A DNA stretch of 64,000 nucleotides from Verrucolacustris sp044348085 (GTDB taxonomy: Bacteria; Verrucomicrobiota; Verrucomicrobiia; Methylacidiphilales; Verrucolacustridaceae): the NCBI GenBank assembly GCA_044348085.1, contig JBIKTM010000006.1, positions 1-64,000 of the forward strand, read 5' to 3'. Shown one piece after another: positions 7,941 through 17,778 of this stretch (its first letter is position 1; the number at the start of each line of letters is the position of its first letter). Both the position numbers and the translations under genes were made by a program. A model generated the notes under the pieces. The model made no database searches. It was not told the DNA's origin and saw only the letters and a list, made by a program, of their open reading frames with translations.

Positions 7941-10900
7941 TTACTGGCTTAGAGAATTAAAACTTTGTGAATATTGGGAATAACTTAATTCCCCTTTTGC
8001 ACGGACCTGGTTCTTGGAGATCTCTTTAGACGAAGAGGCCTCACCCCTTCGCGTATCGATACTAATGGGCAACCTCGTCAAAGGTTTCGTTTGCTTGGCT
8101 TTACTTCCCAAATCGCCATTGGAAGGGAGGGTCGACTGATTAGCCGTTCTTATATCAGAGACCCCAGATTCGCCAGAACGCGCAATTAATACCTCACCAA
8201 AATAGGGCCGAGGCAAAGTAATACCTGTAATAGGCACAGCCGCGAGGAAGGCCTGTTGGTCCGTGATTTGGAATAAGTCTGCTGCAGGCAATACGTCCGC
8301 CAGTTGAGCAGAGTACACAGCGAGGGACCCAGTCGGAAGAGAGCCACCTACCGTATAAGTTCCAGGCGCTGATCCAATCTGGATTTGTGCCGGCTGGTTA
8401 AATACCGGATTCAGTCCACCCAATCCCACATTGTAGGATGTAGGAGAGTTATAGTTTGGATTTCGGGAAAAGAGCAGAGTCCGCCCCGAGGTTGAGACCA
8501 AGGCTCCTGAACCCGCCTGATTTTCAAAGACGCCCGCATCCACCGTCACTCCACCTGCTCTCAGGGAAACCCCGGAGCCAACGAGCACACGGTTACCCTG
8601 AATGAGCAGATCCCCAAAAACACGTGCTCCTTGGCCAACAGGCGCAAGAAAGGAAAGATTTCCAGTCGTACCGGAGGTGACAACGAACTTTTCAACCCCA
8701 GCTAAACCTCCCAAACTCGCCAAAAATACCGGATTCAGGCCATCGGCAGTCAATGTGGTATTTTGGGAAAAAATAAGATTTGGCCCGATAAAAATATTGG
8801 AGTCGGCCGCCGCGTTCAGACCGATTTCGGGGACGCTGAGTGTCAAGGTGCGGCTAGAACCATTCATCGTGGCTCCCGACCAAGTAAGGATTCCCGCCTG
8901 CAGGGTGGCATCCGCGGCTACGTTGAAAATCGGAACATCCAGCGCCACGATAGTGCTTCTTCCATCCACATTTCCGTTGAGGTTCAGGCCGGTTCCTGAA
9001 ATAAACCGCGTGTCATATCCAAAGGATGTTCCCGCCGTCCCTGCAAGCTCGATCGCTCCGGTCGACGTCCCACCAAATGTGACCTGTCCCAAAGTGGAGA
9101 TCTTCGCCGTCTCGGCCTTGGTAAAAACTAAACCAACAGCCGAGGAGTCGCTGATCGACATGCCTAGCCCCGAGGTAAAAGGCTGGAGGGTGATATCCCC
9201 GGAAACTGAAGAAAGTGCCGCACTCAAATTAATCGTATCTGCATTCATACCAATGGCTCCCGAAACGGAAGAAAGTGCTGCATTCAGATTGATCGTATCT
9301 GCAGTCAAAGCAACGGTTCCCGCACCCGCTACTGCCACGGCTCCATTGATCTCTACGGAGCCGGCACTGGTGGCCGTAAGAGAACTTATACTGACCGCTT
9401 TGGAAAATGTGATGTCCGCACTACCGGAATTCAAAGTGAGACTTTGCGATCCTCCGATGGTTTCCGCAAAAGTAATGGCTCCCGAAGTCCCTGTTCCCCC
9501 ACTGGTCAGGATCGATACCGCCGCTCCCAAAGACACATCATCGTTGAATATCACCGCCGATCCGTTGCGACCTCCGGTCGCGGTCAGGGTACCATTAAGG
9601 GTGATGGTTTTGCTATCGCCCGAATCAAATGAGATCAGGCCGGCGTCCTTCCCTGTTCCGGCAGAAGTATTGATGTCGGCGACACTGATGTTGCCGGCCG
9701 TAGTAATCGTGACATCTCCACCGTCCTGTTGGGAAACGCCGGTCTTACCACGTGTGTCAATGAGCCCGGTCACTGTGATGTCACCTGTGGTGGCCAACAA
9801 AGCGAGGTTCCCACCCGGACCTTCAACACTAGGCGTGGTGTAGATGCTGGTTCCTAGGTTGAGTTGCCCCGTGGTACGTATTTCCGATCCGCCAAATGCA
9901 ATCGAACTGCCTGCGATCGACAAAGAAGCCAATGGTGTACCTACCGTGCCGATATTCCCAGCAATCGCTACCAACCCGCTGGTCTGGATCGACATCCCAA
10001 CGGCGGGGCTCGTCACTTGAATGGGGGTGTTGATGGTCACGGTGCTAGCGGTAAGGTTGATTACGCCGGTCGAGGCCCACGAACCAGCACTGATCACAAA
10101 AAAGTCCTTCAAGGCGGCCAGGGATCCAACCGCTCCGTCAAAGCGGAGAACTCCGGTTCCGGCCGTGATTTGCATCGAGCGAGCCGTGCCGTCGCTATTT
10201 ACGGTGCCGAGAAAAGAGAGGGAGTTGTCGGTCGCAACTCCATCCAAGTCAAAAACCGCATCCGCACCCAAAATTACTGAGCCATCGAAGGTAGCCGTAT
10301 GGGAACCGCCGCTGGTCTGATCTATCGTGTATTTCGATCCCTGCAGACTGATCTTAAACCCTGCCACATCCAAATCCGCTAAACTATTCAAGCCCCCTAC
10401 ATTACCCAGAAATTGTACGTTCGCCGCTCCAGCAGAGTCTTTTAACGTCTTGGAGGATTTGACGGTCAAGCCATAAGGACCATCCACGGTTGAAGAGAAG
10501 ATGACTTTGCCTAACGTACTCCCTGATTGGGTCGTATCCACAGTCAAATCACTCGCCAGAAGAACAGCCGATTGAAACTTCACGTCATCACCGCTGGTCA
10601 AGATATCTCCACCCATCGTGATTCCACTTCCTGCAGTGAGAGTCACAACCCCATCGGCACTGATGTCACCCCCCGAGCCGATGTCGATGCGTTGACCGGC
10701 ATCCAGCGTTACGGTGCCTCCGTTGCCTGTGGTAATCGAAGCAGCCGCCACTGCGATGTTGCCCAAGGTGGTTACCCCCAGCCCTAAATTCGACGCGTTT
10801 GCGGCACTGTAATTTTGCGGCCCGTTGAATGTGGTCTGCCCATACCCCGCGCTCTGCTGAAAACTATTGGCCTGCATGGCCGCCACCGTGAGGTTGTTGG

Positions 10901-13742
10901 CCGAAACCACCTGAACCGTCCCCAACGGATTGCTTTGGCCCGCTCCCCCGACGAAAACAACATCACCGAAAGATCCAGCATCCAAGGTCAAATTGGCAGA
11001 TAAACTGCTCGATGCTGATTCCACCGTGCTTTCAAAACGGATTTCCGTAGGCAACCCCCCACCCGCCGTTGCTCCTTGAACCGTTACCGCTACGGGGCCA
11101 GTCAAAGTCACCGGGGAACGGAAGGTGATGCTGGAATCCACAGCCAAAAAGTCTGCCCCTGTCTCGATTCCGCCCGTCCCTTGGAGGGTGACGGCTCCGC
11201 CCGAGGTCACATCTGCCCCGGCATTTAACGTGATCTTCCCAACCGCAACCAGATTCAACCCCACTGTGGTGCTGGCGATTCCATGATTGGAGAAATCCAA
11301 TGACCCATTCAGGGTCACGTTCCCACCTAGCGGAGCTAGACTTGCTGTTGCCAAAGACTCCGCCCGTAAGGCTCCCTGAATGCTGAGATTGTTAGCCGGA
11401 CCGATCGTGATATTGCCCAGTCGTGCCCCCACCCCCACCGCTTGGGCAAAAGTCACATCCCCACCCGTCCCGGCCACTAGGGTTAAATCCCAAAAGGCTC
11501 CGCTCACTCCCGAAAGGCCGTCACTGTCCAACGCCCGGTTCATAGTGATCGCAGCCCCGGTGGCAACTCCTTGGTCGGTTTTCAAGGTGCGATCCCCCGT
11601 GATGATGACCGCAGAGTCAAAGGTGATGGCCTTTCCAGCGGTGGTAATGTTGCCGTTTAGACGCGTCTGCCCCCCAGAAGCCGTGAGAACATCCAATCCA
11701 TAACTTTCGCCACTAAGATCCAAAGCCGCCGTTCCTCCAATCCGGATCGTCCCGGTGCTGTCCGATCTCCCCAAGGTCACGATCCCATTGGCGCTCAGAT
11801 TCTGTAGGTCACTAAGGGCGACCTGAACCGTTCCCAAGGGATCAGCCACGCCCATGGTGGTTCCGGTCGTACTCTGACGAAAGATCACGTTTCTAGCCGT
11901 CAGGGTCGTGCCCACCTGGATTCTACTGGCGCCCTGCAGAGTCACCGTACCGGTCGTTCCAGAGGTGACCGCGGCATTCAGCGTGACTGTCCCACCTCCC
12001 GAAGCGTCCGCATCCGCTAAAAACAAAACGTTGGCAGCCCCAGAATTGGAGGAGAGATTGATTACATTATTAACAATAATATTGTTCGCCGCACTGAGAG
12101 TTAGAGATGTGTTAGCGCTCGCCGCAGTTAATACAGCATCAGTCACTGTAATATTTCCGACCTGAGAACCCGTGCTTCCCGTCGTAATGGTCACAGAGGT
12201 TCCCCCATCCAAGGCAGCAACGATTGTAGCTGGAGCTATTGTTGCGTCAGGCGTTGAGGGATCAAAAACTCCGTCGGTCAGATTGCCCGCACCACCATTG
12301 ATAATACTGACATTTTGTGGGTCCAAAAGCCACAGCCCAGCCTTGCCGACCAAAGCTGAGGCGTTGGCCGATCCAAAGGCCTGAAGATTATTTTTGGATG
12401 AGGTCTCAATGAATCCACCGTTGCCGCCCTCCACCCCGCCTCTCGCAAACAATTCCCCATAAAAACCGGTATACTCATCCGACCAGAGAATAATTTTCCC
12501 ACCATCTCCATTCCCTTTTGCGTCTGCCACGATCACCGCATCCTTTCCCATGACAGTAGCTTGAGCGTTTTTCACCTCTAGGTTTTTTCCCTGATAATCA
12601 CCACCCAGCAAAACTTCTCCACCTCCCGATCCCCCAGATGCACTCATCGTTCCCTCCAGAAACCCCACGCGCTGCCCCGTCACAACCAAGCGCCCACCTT
12701 GGGCCGAAACGGAGCTAACGTCCAACTGTCCTCGAACCAGTGAAGTCTCTTGAGAATCTATGTTGATTGCCCCTCCCCCTGCCCCAACCCCAGAACCAGA
12801 TGCCGTCAAAATTGAGCCTAAATCTAACTCAACCTCCGCTCCCCTCAAATCCATCTGCCCGCCACTCCCATCGCTATTTTTGGCTACCATTGTACCAGAT
12901 TGTAGAATCTTTCCACCTGGTGCTGACAGTACCACGGTTCCATCTTGCCTCGTGACAAACCCAGTGGCCTCTACAAGCCCACTCTGCTGAATCGCTAAAG
13001 CATAGATATTTCCATTCGCCTCAAGGTTAACTCGAGCGGCACGAATAATGCCCTGCTGATCAACACCAACACCTGCTCGGCTACCTGTAGCGGATGGGTC
13101 CATATCGATTCGCACGCGAATGGGTCCGCCCGTATCCTGCTCTAGATAAAATCGATTTCCCGCATAAAGACCGACGGTGCCTTCGGTTGCCTCGAGCGTA
13201 CCCAAGTTCTCCACATGCTTGGAAAGGAGATGAATCGATCCACCCTCAGCGTGAATCGTCCCCTCATTCCGAATCCCCGCATCGGACACTGCCTCCATAG
13301 AAAGTGCTTCTCCCCTCATAAAACTAGATGGATTGGCTTCAGCGGTAGTCGCAAGAAAGCTGGAGGCATTAATCACTGCTCCTTGCCCCACAAAGATTCC
13401 ATTCTGATTCATCAGGTAAACCTGACCGTTCGCTTGAAGAGTACCTAGCAGTTGAGAAGGCGTACTGGAGGTAACTCGGTTTAAAACTGCCGAGGAAGCG
13501 CTAGGTTGGACAAATCGGGTCGTCTCATTCGGCTGAATAGAAAAATCCCGCCAGTTGATCACTGCCCGATCGCTGGATTGCAAAACTTGGAGCGTTGTTC
13601 CTGCTTGCGAGATCGCCGCCTGCCCACCGACCACTACTCCACCCTCTGGATTACCGAGAGATGCAGTTGAACTAAAACAAAATATACCTAACCCCAACAA
13701 ACCCCATGAGATTGGGGGCGCATAGAATCCACTTTTACCCAT
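7941..13742 (-). CDS. Filamentous haemagglutinin-like secreted protein (TpsA)
   Basis: This 1,933-aa exoprotein has a signal peptide (about 1-30) and the TPS secretion domain recognised by TpsB. Within that domain are VINWRDFSI (61-69) and the hallmark NQNGI (112-116). The remainder is rich in Gly, Ser, Thr, Asn and Val, with many short imperfect repeats of the type GNITLNAALS. This fits a long right-handed beta-helix fibre on the cell surface. Likely roles are adhesion or contact-dependent interaction. No toxin domain is obvious at the C-terminus, so a cytotoxic role is not supported. It is transcribed with tpsB downstream. Confidence 0.88.
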   Translation of the reverse strand: MGKSGFYAPPISWGLLGLGIFCFSSTASLGNPEGGVVVGGQAAISQAGTTLQVLQSSDRAVINWRDFSIQPNETTRFVQPSASSAVLNRVTSSTPSQLLGTLQANGQVYLMNQNGIFVGQGAVINASSFLATTAEANPSSFMRGEALSMEAVSDAGIRNEGTIHAEGGSIHLLSKHVENLGTLEATEGTVGLYAGNRFYLEQDTGGPIRVRIDMDPSATGSRAGVGVDQQGIIRAARVNLEANGNIYALAIQQSGLVEATGFVTRQDGTVVLSAPGGKILQSGTMVAKNSDGSGGQMDLRGAEVELDLGSILTASGSGVGAGGGAINIDSQETSLVRGQLDVSSVSAQGGRLVVTGQRVGFLEGTMSASGGSGGGEVLLGGDYQGKNLEVKNAQATVMGKDAVIVADAKGNGDGGKIILWSDEYTGFYGELFARGGVEGGNGGFIETSSKNNLQAFGSANASALVGKAGLWLLDPQNVSIINGGAGNLTDGVFDPSTPDATIAPATIVAALDGGTSVTITTGSTGSQVGNITVTDAVLTAASANTSLTLSAANNIIVNNVINLSSNSGAANVLFLADADASGGGTVTLNAAVTSGTTGTVTLQGASRIQVGTTLTARNVIFRQSTTGTTMGVADPLGTVQVALSDLQNLSANGIVTLGRSDSTGTIRIGGTAALDLSGESYGLDVLTASGGQTRLNGNITTAGKAITFDSAVIITGDRTLKTDQGVATGAAITMNRALDSDGLSGVSGAFWDLTLVAGTGGDVTFAQAVGVGARLGNITIGPANNLSIQGALRAESLATASLAPLGGNVTLNGSLDFSNHGIASTTVGLNLVAVGKITLNAGADVTSGGAVTLQGTGGIETGADFLAVDSSITFRSPVTLTGPVAVTVQGATAGGGLPTEIRFESTVESASSSLSANLTLDAGSFGDVVFVGGAGQSNPLGTVQVVSANNLTVAAMQANSFQQSAGYGQTTFNGPQNYSAANASNLGLGVTTLGNIAVAAASITTGNGGTVTLDAGQRIDIGSGGDISADGVVTLTAGSGITMGGDILTSGDDVKFQSAVLLASDLTVDTTQSGSTLGKVIFSSTVDGPYGLTVKSSKTLKDSAGAANVQFLGNVGGLNSLADLDVAGFKISLQGSKYTIDQTSGGSHTATFDGSVILGADAVFDLDGVATDNSLSFLGTVNSDGTARSMQITAGTGVLRFDGAVGSLAALKDFFVISAGSWASTGVINLTASTVTINTPIQVTSPAVGMSIQTSGLVAIAGNIGTVGTPLASLSIAGSSIAFGGSEIRTTGQLNLGTSIYTTPSVEGPGGNLALLATTGDITVTGLIDTRGKTGVSQQDGGDVTITTAGNISVADINTSAGTGKDAGLISFDSGDSKTITLNGTLTATGGRNGSAVIFNDDVSLGAAVSILTSGGTGTSGAITFAETIGGSQSLTLNSGSADITFSKAVSISSLTATSAGSVEINGAVAVAGAGTVALTADTINLNAALSSVSGAIGMNADTINLSAALSSVSGDITLQPFTSGLGMSISDSSAVGLVFTKAETAKISTLGQVTFGGTSTGAIELAGTAGTSFGYDTRFISGTGLNLNGNVDGRSTIVALDVPIFNVAADATLQAGILTWSGATMNGSSRTLTLSVPEIGLNAAADSNIFIGPNLIFSQNTTLTADGLNPVFLASLGGLAGVEKFVVTSGTTGNLSFLAPVGQGARVFGDLLIQGNRVLVGSGVSLRAGGVTVDAGVFENQAGSGALVSTSGRTLLFSRNPNYNSPTSYNVGLGGLNPVFNQPAQIQIGSAPGTYTVGGSLPTGSLAVYSAQLADVLPAADLFQITDQQAFLAAVPITGITLPRPYFGEVLIARSGESGVSDIRTANQSTLPSNGDLGSKAKQTKPLTRLPISIDTRRGEASSSKEISKNQVRAKGELSYSQYSQSFNSLSQ
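9200..9319. repeat. Tandem 60-bp repeat inside tpsA
   Basis: Two imperfect 60-bp units (about 9200-9259 and 9260-9319) share long identical runs such as GAAAGTGC and ATCGTATCTGCA. They encode consecutive copies of a 20-aa beta-helix rung (INLNAALSSVSGAIGMNADT type). This looks like a recent internal duplication, and the copy number may vary between strains. Confidence 0.7.
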
Positions 13743-13946
13743 TTACTGGAATTAAGAGAACTTGATGTATCTTAAAATCTTTATCCTGTTTTTACTCCAA
13801 CCTGGCGGAGAGAACTTGCGAATCCTTGGTGATATCTTTATGCAGATACTTCGCTGCATTTCTTTCAGATTTTTATTGTATTGATGATTAGCGACTTACC
13901 CTATCCGAACGATAAGAAGGAAATCCTCCGAAACCAAAAATGTCAA

Positions 13947-14372
13947 TCAGGGCCTTACCTGATTTGTTGTACTATTCGTCGTATTATTTGTGCTCAATTT
14001 CTGAATTACCAAAACATAATCTGATGCCTTGGCATTGGCTATACGTGTGATCGTAGCAGGGCCAACAAGGACCGTTCCACAGGGATTCTCAGTACTATCC
14101 GCTTTGTTAAGCTTTGTATAAAAAACGTTTGTCGTATAGGAAAGCGTAAGACCGCCCGGTAGCGCATAGAGAGTATTAAGACCATTTGCGGAGGATGTTT
14201 TAGTACCCCACGTGATGATTTCCCAAACTTCAGCCGCCGGAATCACAATATTACTCACCCCATTCGAGGCCCAAGTAAAACTTTGATATGTTTGCGCTTG
14301 TCCAAGGGATGCAAAAGAAAGAAAGGAGAAAAAAGTAATCACCAAAATACCAAAGCCAAAACGGGAACTCAT
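13947..14372 (-). CDS. Small secreted protein of unknown function
   Basis: The 141-aa protein has a clear Sec signal peptide: a short basic start, a hydrophobic stretch ITFFSFLSFASL, and a probable AQA cleavage site near residue 27. The mature part contains FTWASNGVSNIVIPAAEVWEII and a Thr/Asn-rich tail. I recognise no family. It lies on the same strand upstream of tpsA, separated by 204 bp that hold no gene, and has a TATAAT box just upstream. It could be a surface partner of the TPS system, but that rests only on position. Confidence 0.65.
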   Translation of the reverse strand: MSSRFGFGILVITFFSFLSFASLGQAQTYQSFTWASNGVSNIVIPAAEVWEIITWGTKTSSANGLNTLYALPGGLTLSYTTNVFYTKLNKADSTENPCGTVLVGPATITRIANAKASDYVLVIQKLSTNNTTNSTTNQVRP

Positions 14373-14392
14373 TTCTCAGGCCTAAAGGTTTA

Positions 14393-14398
14393 ATTATA
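14393..14398 (-). promoter_or_regulatory. Candidate -10 box (TATAAT) for the small secreted protein
   Basis: A perfect TATAAT on the minus strand lies about 20 nt upstream of the ATG at 14372. No good -35 hexamer is found 17 nt further upstream. A TTGACA occurs but only 2 nt away. The call is therefore tentative. Confidence 0.3.
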
Positions 14399-14458
14399 GG
14401 TGTCAAGTTGTCGTTCTATTTAGCTTAGAGAAAAAATCTAATACCCACACACACCCAT

Positions 14459-14477
14459 TTGTATGGGTGCCATACAA
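14459..14477. promoter_or_regulatory. Perfect palindrome TTGTATGG-GTG-CCATACAA
   Basis: Two exact 8-bp arms around a 3-nt spacer lie in the divergent region between the small secreted protein and ppk, 46 bp before the ppk start. The size fits a dimeric repressor operator. A short transcript hairpin is the alternative, but no T-run follows. Confidence 0.5.
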
Positions 14478-14522
14478 TTACCCTGCCTAGTCTTCTCTTC
14501 CATTTTCTGATATTATGGATTC

Positions 14523-16652
14523 ATGTCCTTGGACTCATCTTCTTACCTGAATCGCGAGCTCAGCTGGCTTGAGTTTAATCAACGCGTCCTAGAAGAGGCC
14601 CAAGACCCCACCCAACCCCTTCTCGAACGACTCAAATTTCTGACCATCGTAAGCTCCAACCTCGATGAGTTCTTTGAAATCCGCGTCGCCGCCCTCAAGC
14701 AACTGGTAGAAAATCGTAGCGATGTCCACGGACCCGATGGCCTTCGGCCTCCCGAAGTTCTCTCTGCTATCCGCAAACGCGTTCTCCGAATGGTCGATGA
14801 CCAGTACCAACTACTCCACCAAACCCTCCTGCCCGCCCTATCCCAAGAAGGAATCCACCTTCGCCCCGTTCAGGAGCTAAACGAAGTCCAGGCCGCTTGG
14901 GCGCGCGAACTGTTCCAACGCGACATTCTGCCGATCCTTACTCCCCTCGCCGTAGACCCCAGTCACCCCTTCCCCCAACTGCTTAACAAATCTGTTAACC
15001 TCGTCATCCTCTACTCTAAACCCGGCCACCAAGAAACCTCCCGGCACGCCTTCGTCCAAATCCCGCGCGGTATTCCCCGACTCATCCCACTGACCCGCGA
15101 AAGCGGTAACCCCCGTGAATTTATTCTTCTTTCAGAGCTTGTCCGACACTTTGTGGGCGAGGTCTTTCCAGGAATGAAAATTCATGGTGCTTGGCCCACT
15201 CGTATCACCCGCAATAGCGAACTCTACATCGACGAGGAAGAAGCTCATAACCTCCTCCTTACAATCGAAGAGGAACTCCAAAAAAGAAATCGCGGAGCCG
15301 CGGTCCGACTTGAGCTGACCCACGACTGCCCAGTCGAGATTGAAACCTATCTCCTCGGACATCTCCATCTCACGCCCGAAGATATCTATCGCGTCCCAGG
15401 CCCCGTGAATCTGACTCAACTCTTTGCTCTGACCGAATCCGGTCGTGGCCTGACTCATCTTCACGATCCCGTTTCAACCCCCTCCATCCCTCCTCAACTT
15501 CAACTCCCCAATCGGAGTTTCGAGGCCATCCGCCAAAACGACATCCTCCTGCACCACCCCTACGAAAGTTTCCAGCCGATCGTCTCCCTCTTGGAACAAG
15601 CCGCCACCGACCCTCAAGTCCTCGCCATCAAAATGACCCTTTACCGAACGAGCGGTGATTCCCCCGTCCTCAACGCCCTCATTGCCGCCGCCCACAACGA
15701 AAAACAGGTTACGATTCTTGTCGAACTGAAAGCTCGCTTCGATGAAGCCAACAACATCTCGTGGGCCCGAAAAATGGAGGAGGCAGGAATTCACGTCGTC
15801 TATGGCCTCGTGGGACTCAAAACACACTGCAAAGTCCTCCTTATCGTACGCAGGGAAGAAAATCACCTCCTCTCCTACCTGCACCTAGGAACGGGTAATT
15901 ATCATCCCCGTACCGCGCGCTTCTATACCGACTTCAGCCTGCTGACCTGCCGCCCCGCCCTAACATCCGAAGTCGCTTCCCTCTTCAATGTCCTGACGGG
16001 AATGTCCGAGACCGCCCACTTCGACGAACTCCTCGTCGCCCCATTCAACTTTGCCCCACGCCTCCTCGAACATATCCATCGCGAATCCGCAAATCATCGT
16101 GCGGGCCGACCCTCTGGAATATTTATCAAAGCAAACGCTCTCGTGGATCCTGAGATCACTCAGTCTCTCTACGCCTCCTCGCAAGAAGGTGTCCCCATTG
16201 AGCTTCTGATTCGTGGAATCTGCTGCCTCCGCCCCGGCGTTCCTGGCCTCAGTGAAAATATTCACGTTCGCAGCATCGTGGATCGTTATCTCGAACATAG
16301 CCGCATCTACATTTTCACAAATGGAGGTGATCCCATTGTCTACCTGGGGAGCGCCGACCTAATGCCTCGCAACCTTCATCGTCGTGTTGAGGTTGTATTT
16401 CCAATTCTCGACCCCGAACTACGTCGCCAATTTGTTCAGGAGATTGTTCCTGCCTATCTCAACGACAACCGCAAAGCTCGCCTCCTAGGCCCCGACGGGC
16501 TCTCCACTCGTGCTCCAATTCCTTTAGGAACACCCTCCCATCGCGTCCAAGAGGAGTTCCTCCACCACTACAACCCGGTTCCCTCCGACATTCCTCAAAT
16601 CACCCCCGCCCTACGGCCCTCGACCGCCTCCTCGCACTCCGTATCCGCTTAG
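14523..16652 (+). CDS. ppk: Polyphosphate kinase 1
   Basis: PPK1 reversibly polymerises the gamma-phosphate of ATP into inorganic polyphosphate. The 709-aa protein starts with the N-domain signature YLNRELSWLEFNQRVLEEA (about 8-26) and SSNLDEFFEIRVAALKQ. It has the catalytic HKD-like segments LKTHCKVLLIVRRE, carrying the phosphorylated histidine, and GTGNYHPRTARFYTDFSLLT, plus IRGICCLRPGVPG. The length is normal. A palindrome lies 46 bp upstream. The gene converges on the DRTGG ATPase gene, and the two stop codons overlap within the tetranucleotide TTAG. Confidence 0.96.
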   Translation: MSLDSSSYLNRELSWLEFNQRVLEEAQDPTQPLLERLKFLTIVSSNLDEFFEIRVAALKQLVENRSDVHGPDGLRPPEVLSAIRKRVLRMVDDQYQLLHQTLLPALSQEGIHLRPVQELNEVQAAWARELFQRDILPILTPLAVDPSHPFPQLLNKSVNLVILYSKPGHQETSRHAFVQIPRGIPRLIPLTRESGNPREFILLSELVRHFVGEVFPGMKIHGAWPTRITRNSELYIDEEEAHNLLLTIEEELQKRNRGAAVRLELTHDCPVEIETYLLGHLHLTPEDIYRVPGPVNLTQLFALTESGRGLTHLHDPVSTPSIPPQLQLPNRSFEAIRQNDILLHHPYESFQPIVSLLEQAATDPQVLAIKMTLYRTSGDSPVLNALIAAAHNEKQVTILVELKARFDEANNISWARKMEEAGIHVVYGLVGLKTHCKVLLIVRREENHLLSYLHLGTGNYHPRTARFYTDFSLLTCRPALTSEVASLFNVLTGMSETAHFDELLVAPFNFAPRLLEHIHRESANHRAGRPSGIFIKANALVDPEITQSLYASSQEGVPIELLIRGICCLRPGVPGLSENIHVRSIVDRYLEHSRIYIFTNGGDPIVYLGSADLMPRNLHRRVEVVFPILDPELRRQFVQEIVPAYLNDNRKARLLGPDGLSTRAPIPLGTPSHRVQEEFLHHYNPVPSDIPQITPALRPSTASSHSVSA

Positions 16653-17776
16653 GCTGCGACCAGTTTGGCAGGATGACTGCCTCGAATGATCTGACTTAAG
16701 TCGAGATGCTTCGCGATCACCTCCTGAATCATCAAAATTTTCTCCTTATCCCCAGGATCTGTTTTTACGGTCATCCTCTCAATCTTCGCAGCCACGGAGT
16801 AGCTATCTCCAGCAACTGCGACAGTCGGAAGCCCTCTCTCTTGGAGCATTCGAATCAACCCCACCTGTGGCTTTAAACCATCGGTTAAAATAATTCCGGC
16901 TGGCTTTGCCTCATTGCCCCCTTTTCCTTGGGCCTCCAAAGTCGCCAAAAGCAGATCCTCCCGATCCCCGGGAGTGATTAACAGGGCACCAGGATTGAGT
17001 TGATCCTGCAATCGTGCCGCCGTCATTGCCCCCACTGCGACCGATCTCACCTTCCTCCGTTTCATGTTTTCGCCAGAAAGAAATACCCCGCCCAATTCCA
17101 AAGTCACCTGACCCAAGGTCGGCCTTCGCAACTCTCCATGGTAGGGAATCATACCCAAAATAGGCAGACCCATTCGATGAAAGGCCTTTTCTGCCCAGGG
17201 CCGTAAGGCCTCCATCTTCGCAGGCAGAACTTTGTTTAACACCACCCCCACCACTTTCACCTTATGCTTCTCAAAAAGCGCTAAATTCAGACTCACCTCA
17301 TCCACAGGCCTGCCCACACCTCCAGTCGTCACAATGATAACCTGACTCCCCAAAAGCTTCGCCACTTGGGCATTCGAAAGATCCAAAACACTGCCCACCC
17401 CCGCGTGCCCTGTGCCCTCAATCAAAACAAAATCGTGCTCCCAGGCCACCCGATTAAAAGCCTCACCAATCGTTCCCTTCATCGCAGGCAGATTGCCCCG
17501 CTCCAAATATTCTCGAGTAAACATTCGATCCACCGCAATCGGAGACATCGCCTCAATCGGCAAGTTCACCCCATAGGTGTTGCTAACCAAAACGGAATCC
17601 TCATCCACTTTTTTGCCCGCAACTTCAACAAATCTCTGACCAACAGGTTTAATGTAACCGATCTTTTTGTATTTTGACGATAAGGCCGCATACAGCCCTA
17701 AGCAGCAGGTCGTCTTTCCATCATCCTGCCGGGTCGCCGCCACATAGATGCGGGGGGTGACTAGGTTAAGATCCAT
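16649..17776 (-). CDS. P-loop/DRTGG-domain protein (detached N-terminal half of Pta)
   Basis: This 375-aa protein has a BioD/CobQ-like P-loop domain (YVAATRQDDGKTT, about 11-23; IEGTGHAGVGSV, about 119-130) and a DRTGG domain (about 210-330, with LLITPGDREDLLLA). This is the arrangement found in the N-terminal regulatory half of long phosphate acetyltransferases such as that of E. coli. Here it is a separate gene 2 nt after the catalytic pta gene. The ribosome-binding AAAGG lies in the last codons of pta, implying coupling. It probably regulates Pta in trans (inference). Confidence 0.85.
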   Translation of the reverse strand: MDLNLVTPRIYVAATRQDDGKTTCCLGLYAALSSKYKKIGYIKPVGQRFVEVAGKKVDEDSVLVSNTYGVNLPIEAMSPIAVDRMFTREYLERGNLPAMKGTIGEAFNRVAWEHDFVLIEGTGHAGVGSVLDLSNAQVAKLLGSQVIIVTTGGVGRPVDEVSLNLALFEKHKVKVVGVVLNKVLPAKMEALRPWAEKAFHRMGLPILGMIPYHGELRRPTLGQVTLELGGVFLSGENMKRRKVRSVAVGAMTAARLQDQLNPGALLITPGDREDLLLATLEAQGKGGNEAKPAGIILTDGLKPQVGLIRMLQERGLPTVAVAGDSYSVAAKIERMTVKTDPGDKEKILMIQEVIAKHLDLSQIIRGSHPAKLVAA

Positions 17777-17778
17777 TT

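Noticed and set aside
8602..9843. 413-codon plus-strand frame
   Set aside because: It is antisense to the tpsA gene and arises from its low-complexity codons; it has no domain pattern.
14511..14516. TATTAT as the -10 of ppk
   Set aside because: It would leave a leader of only a few bases, and no -35 is found 17 nt upstream.
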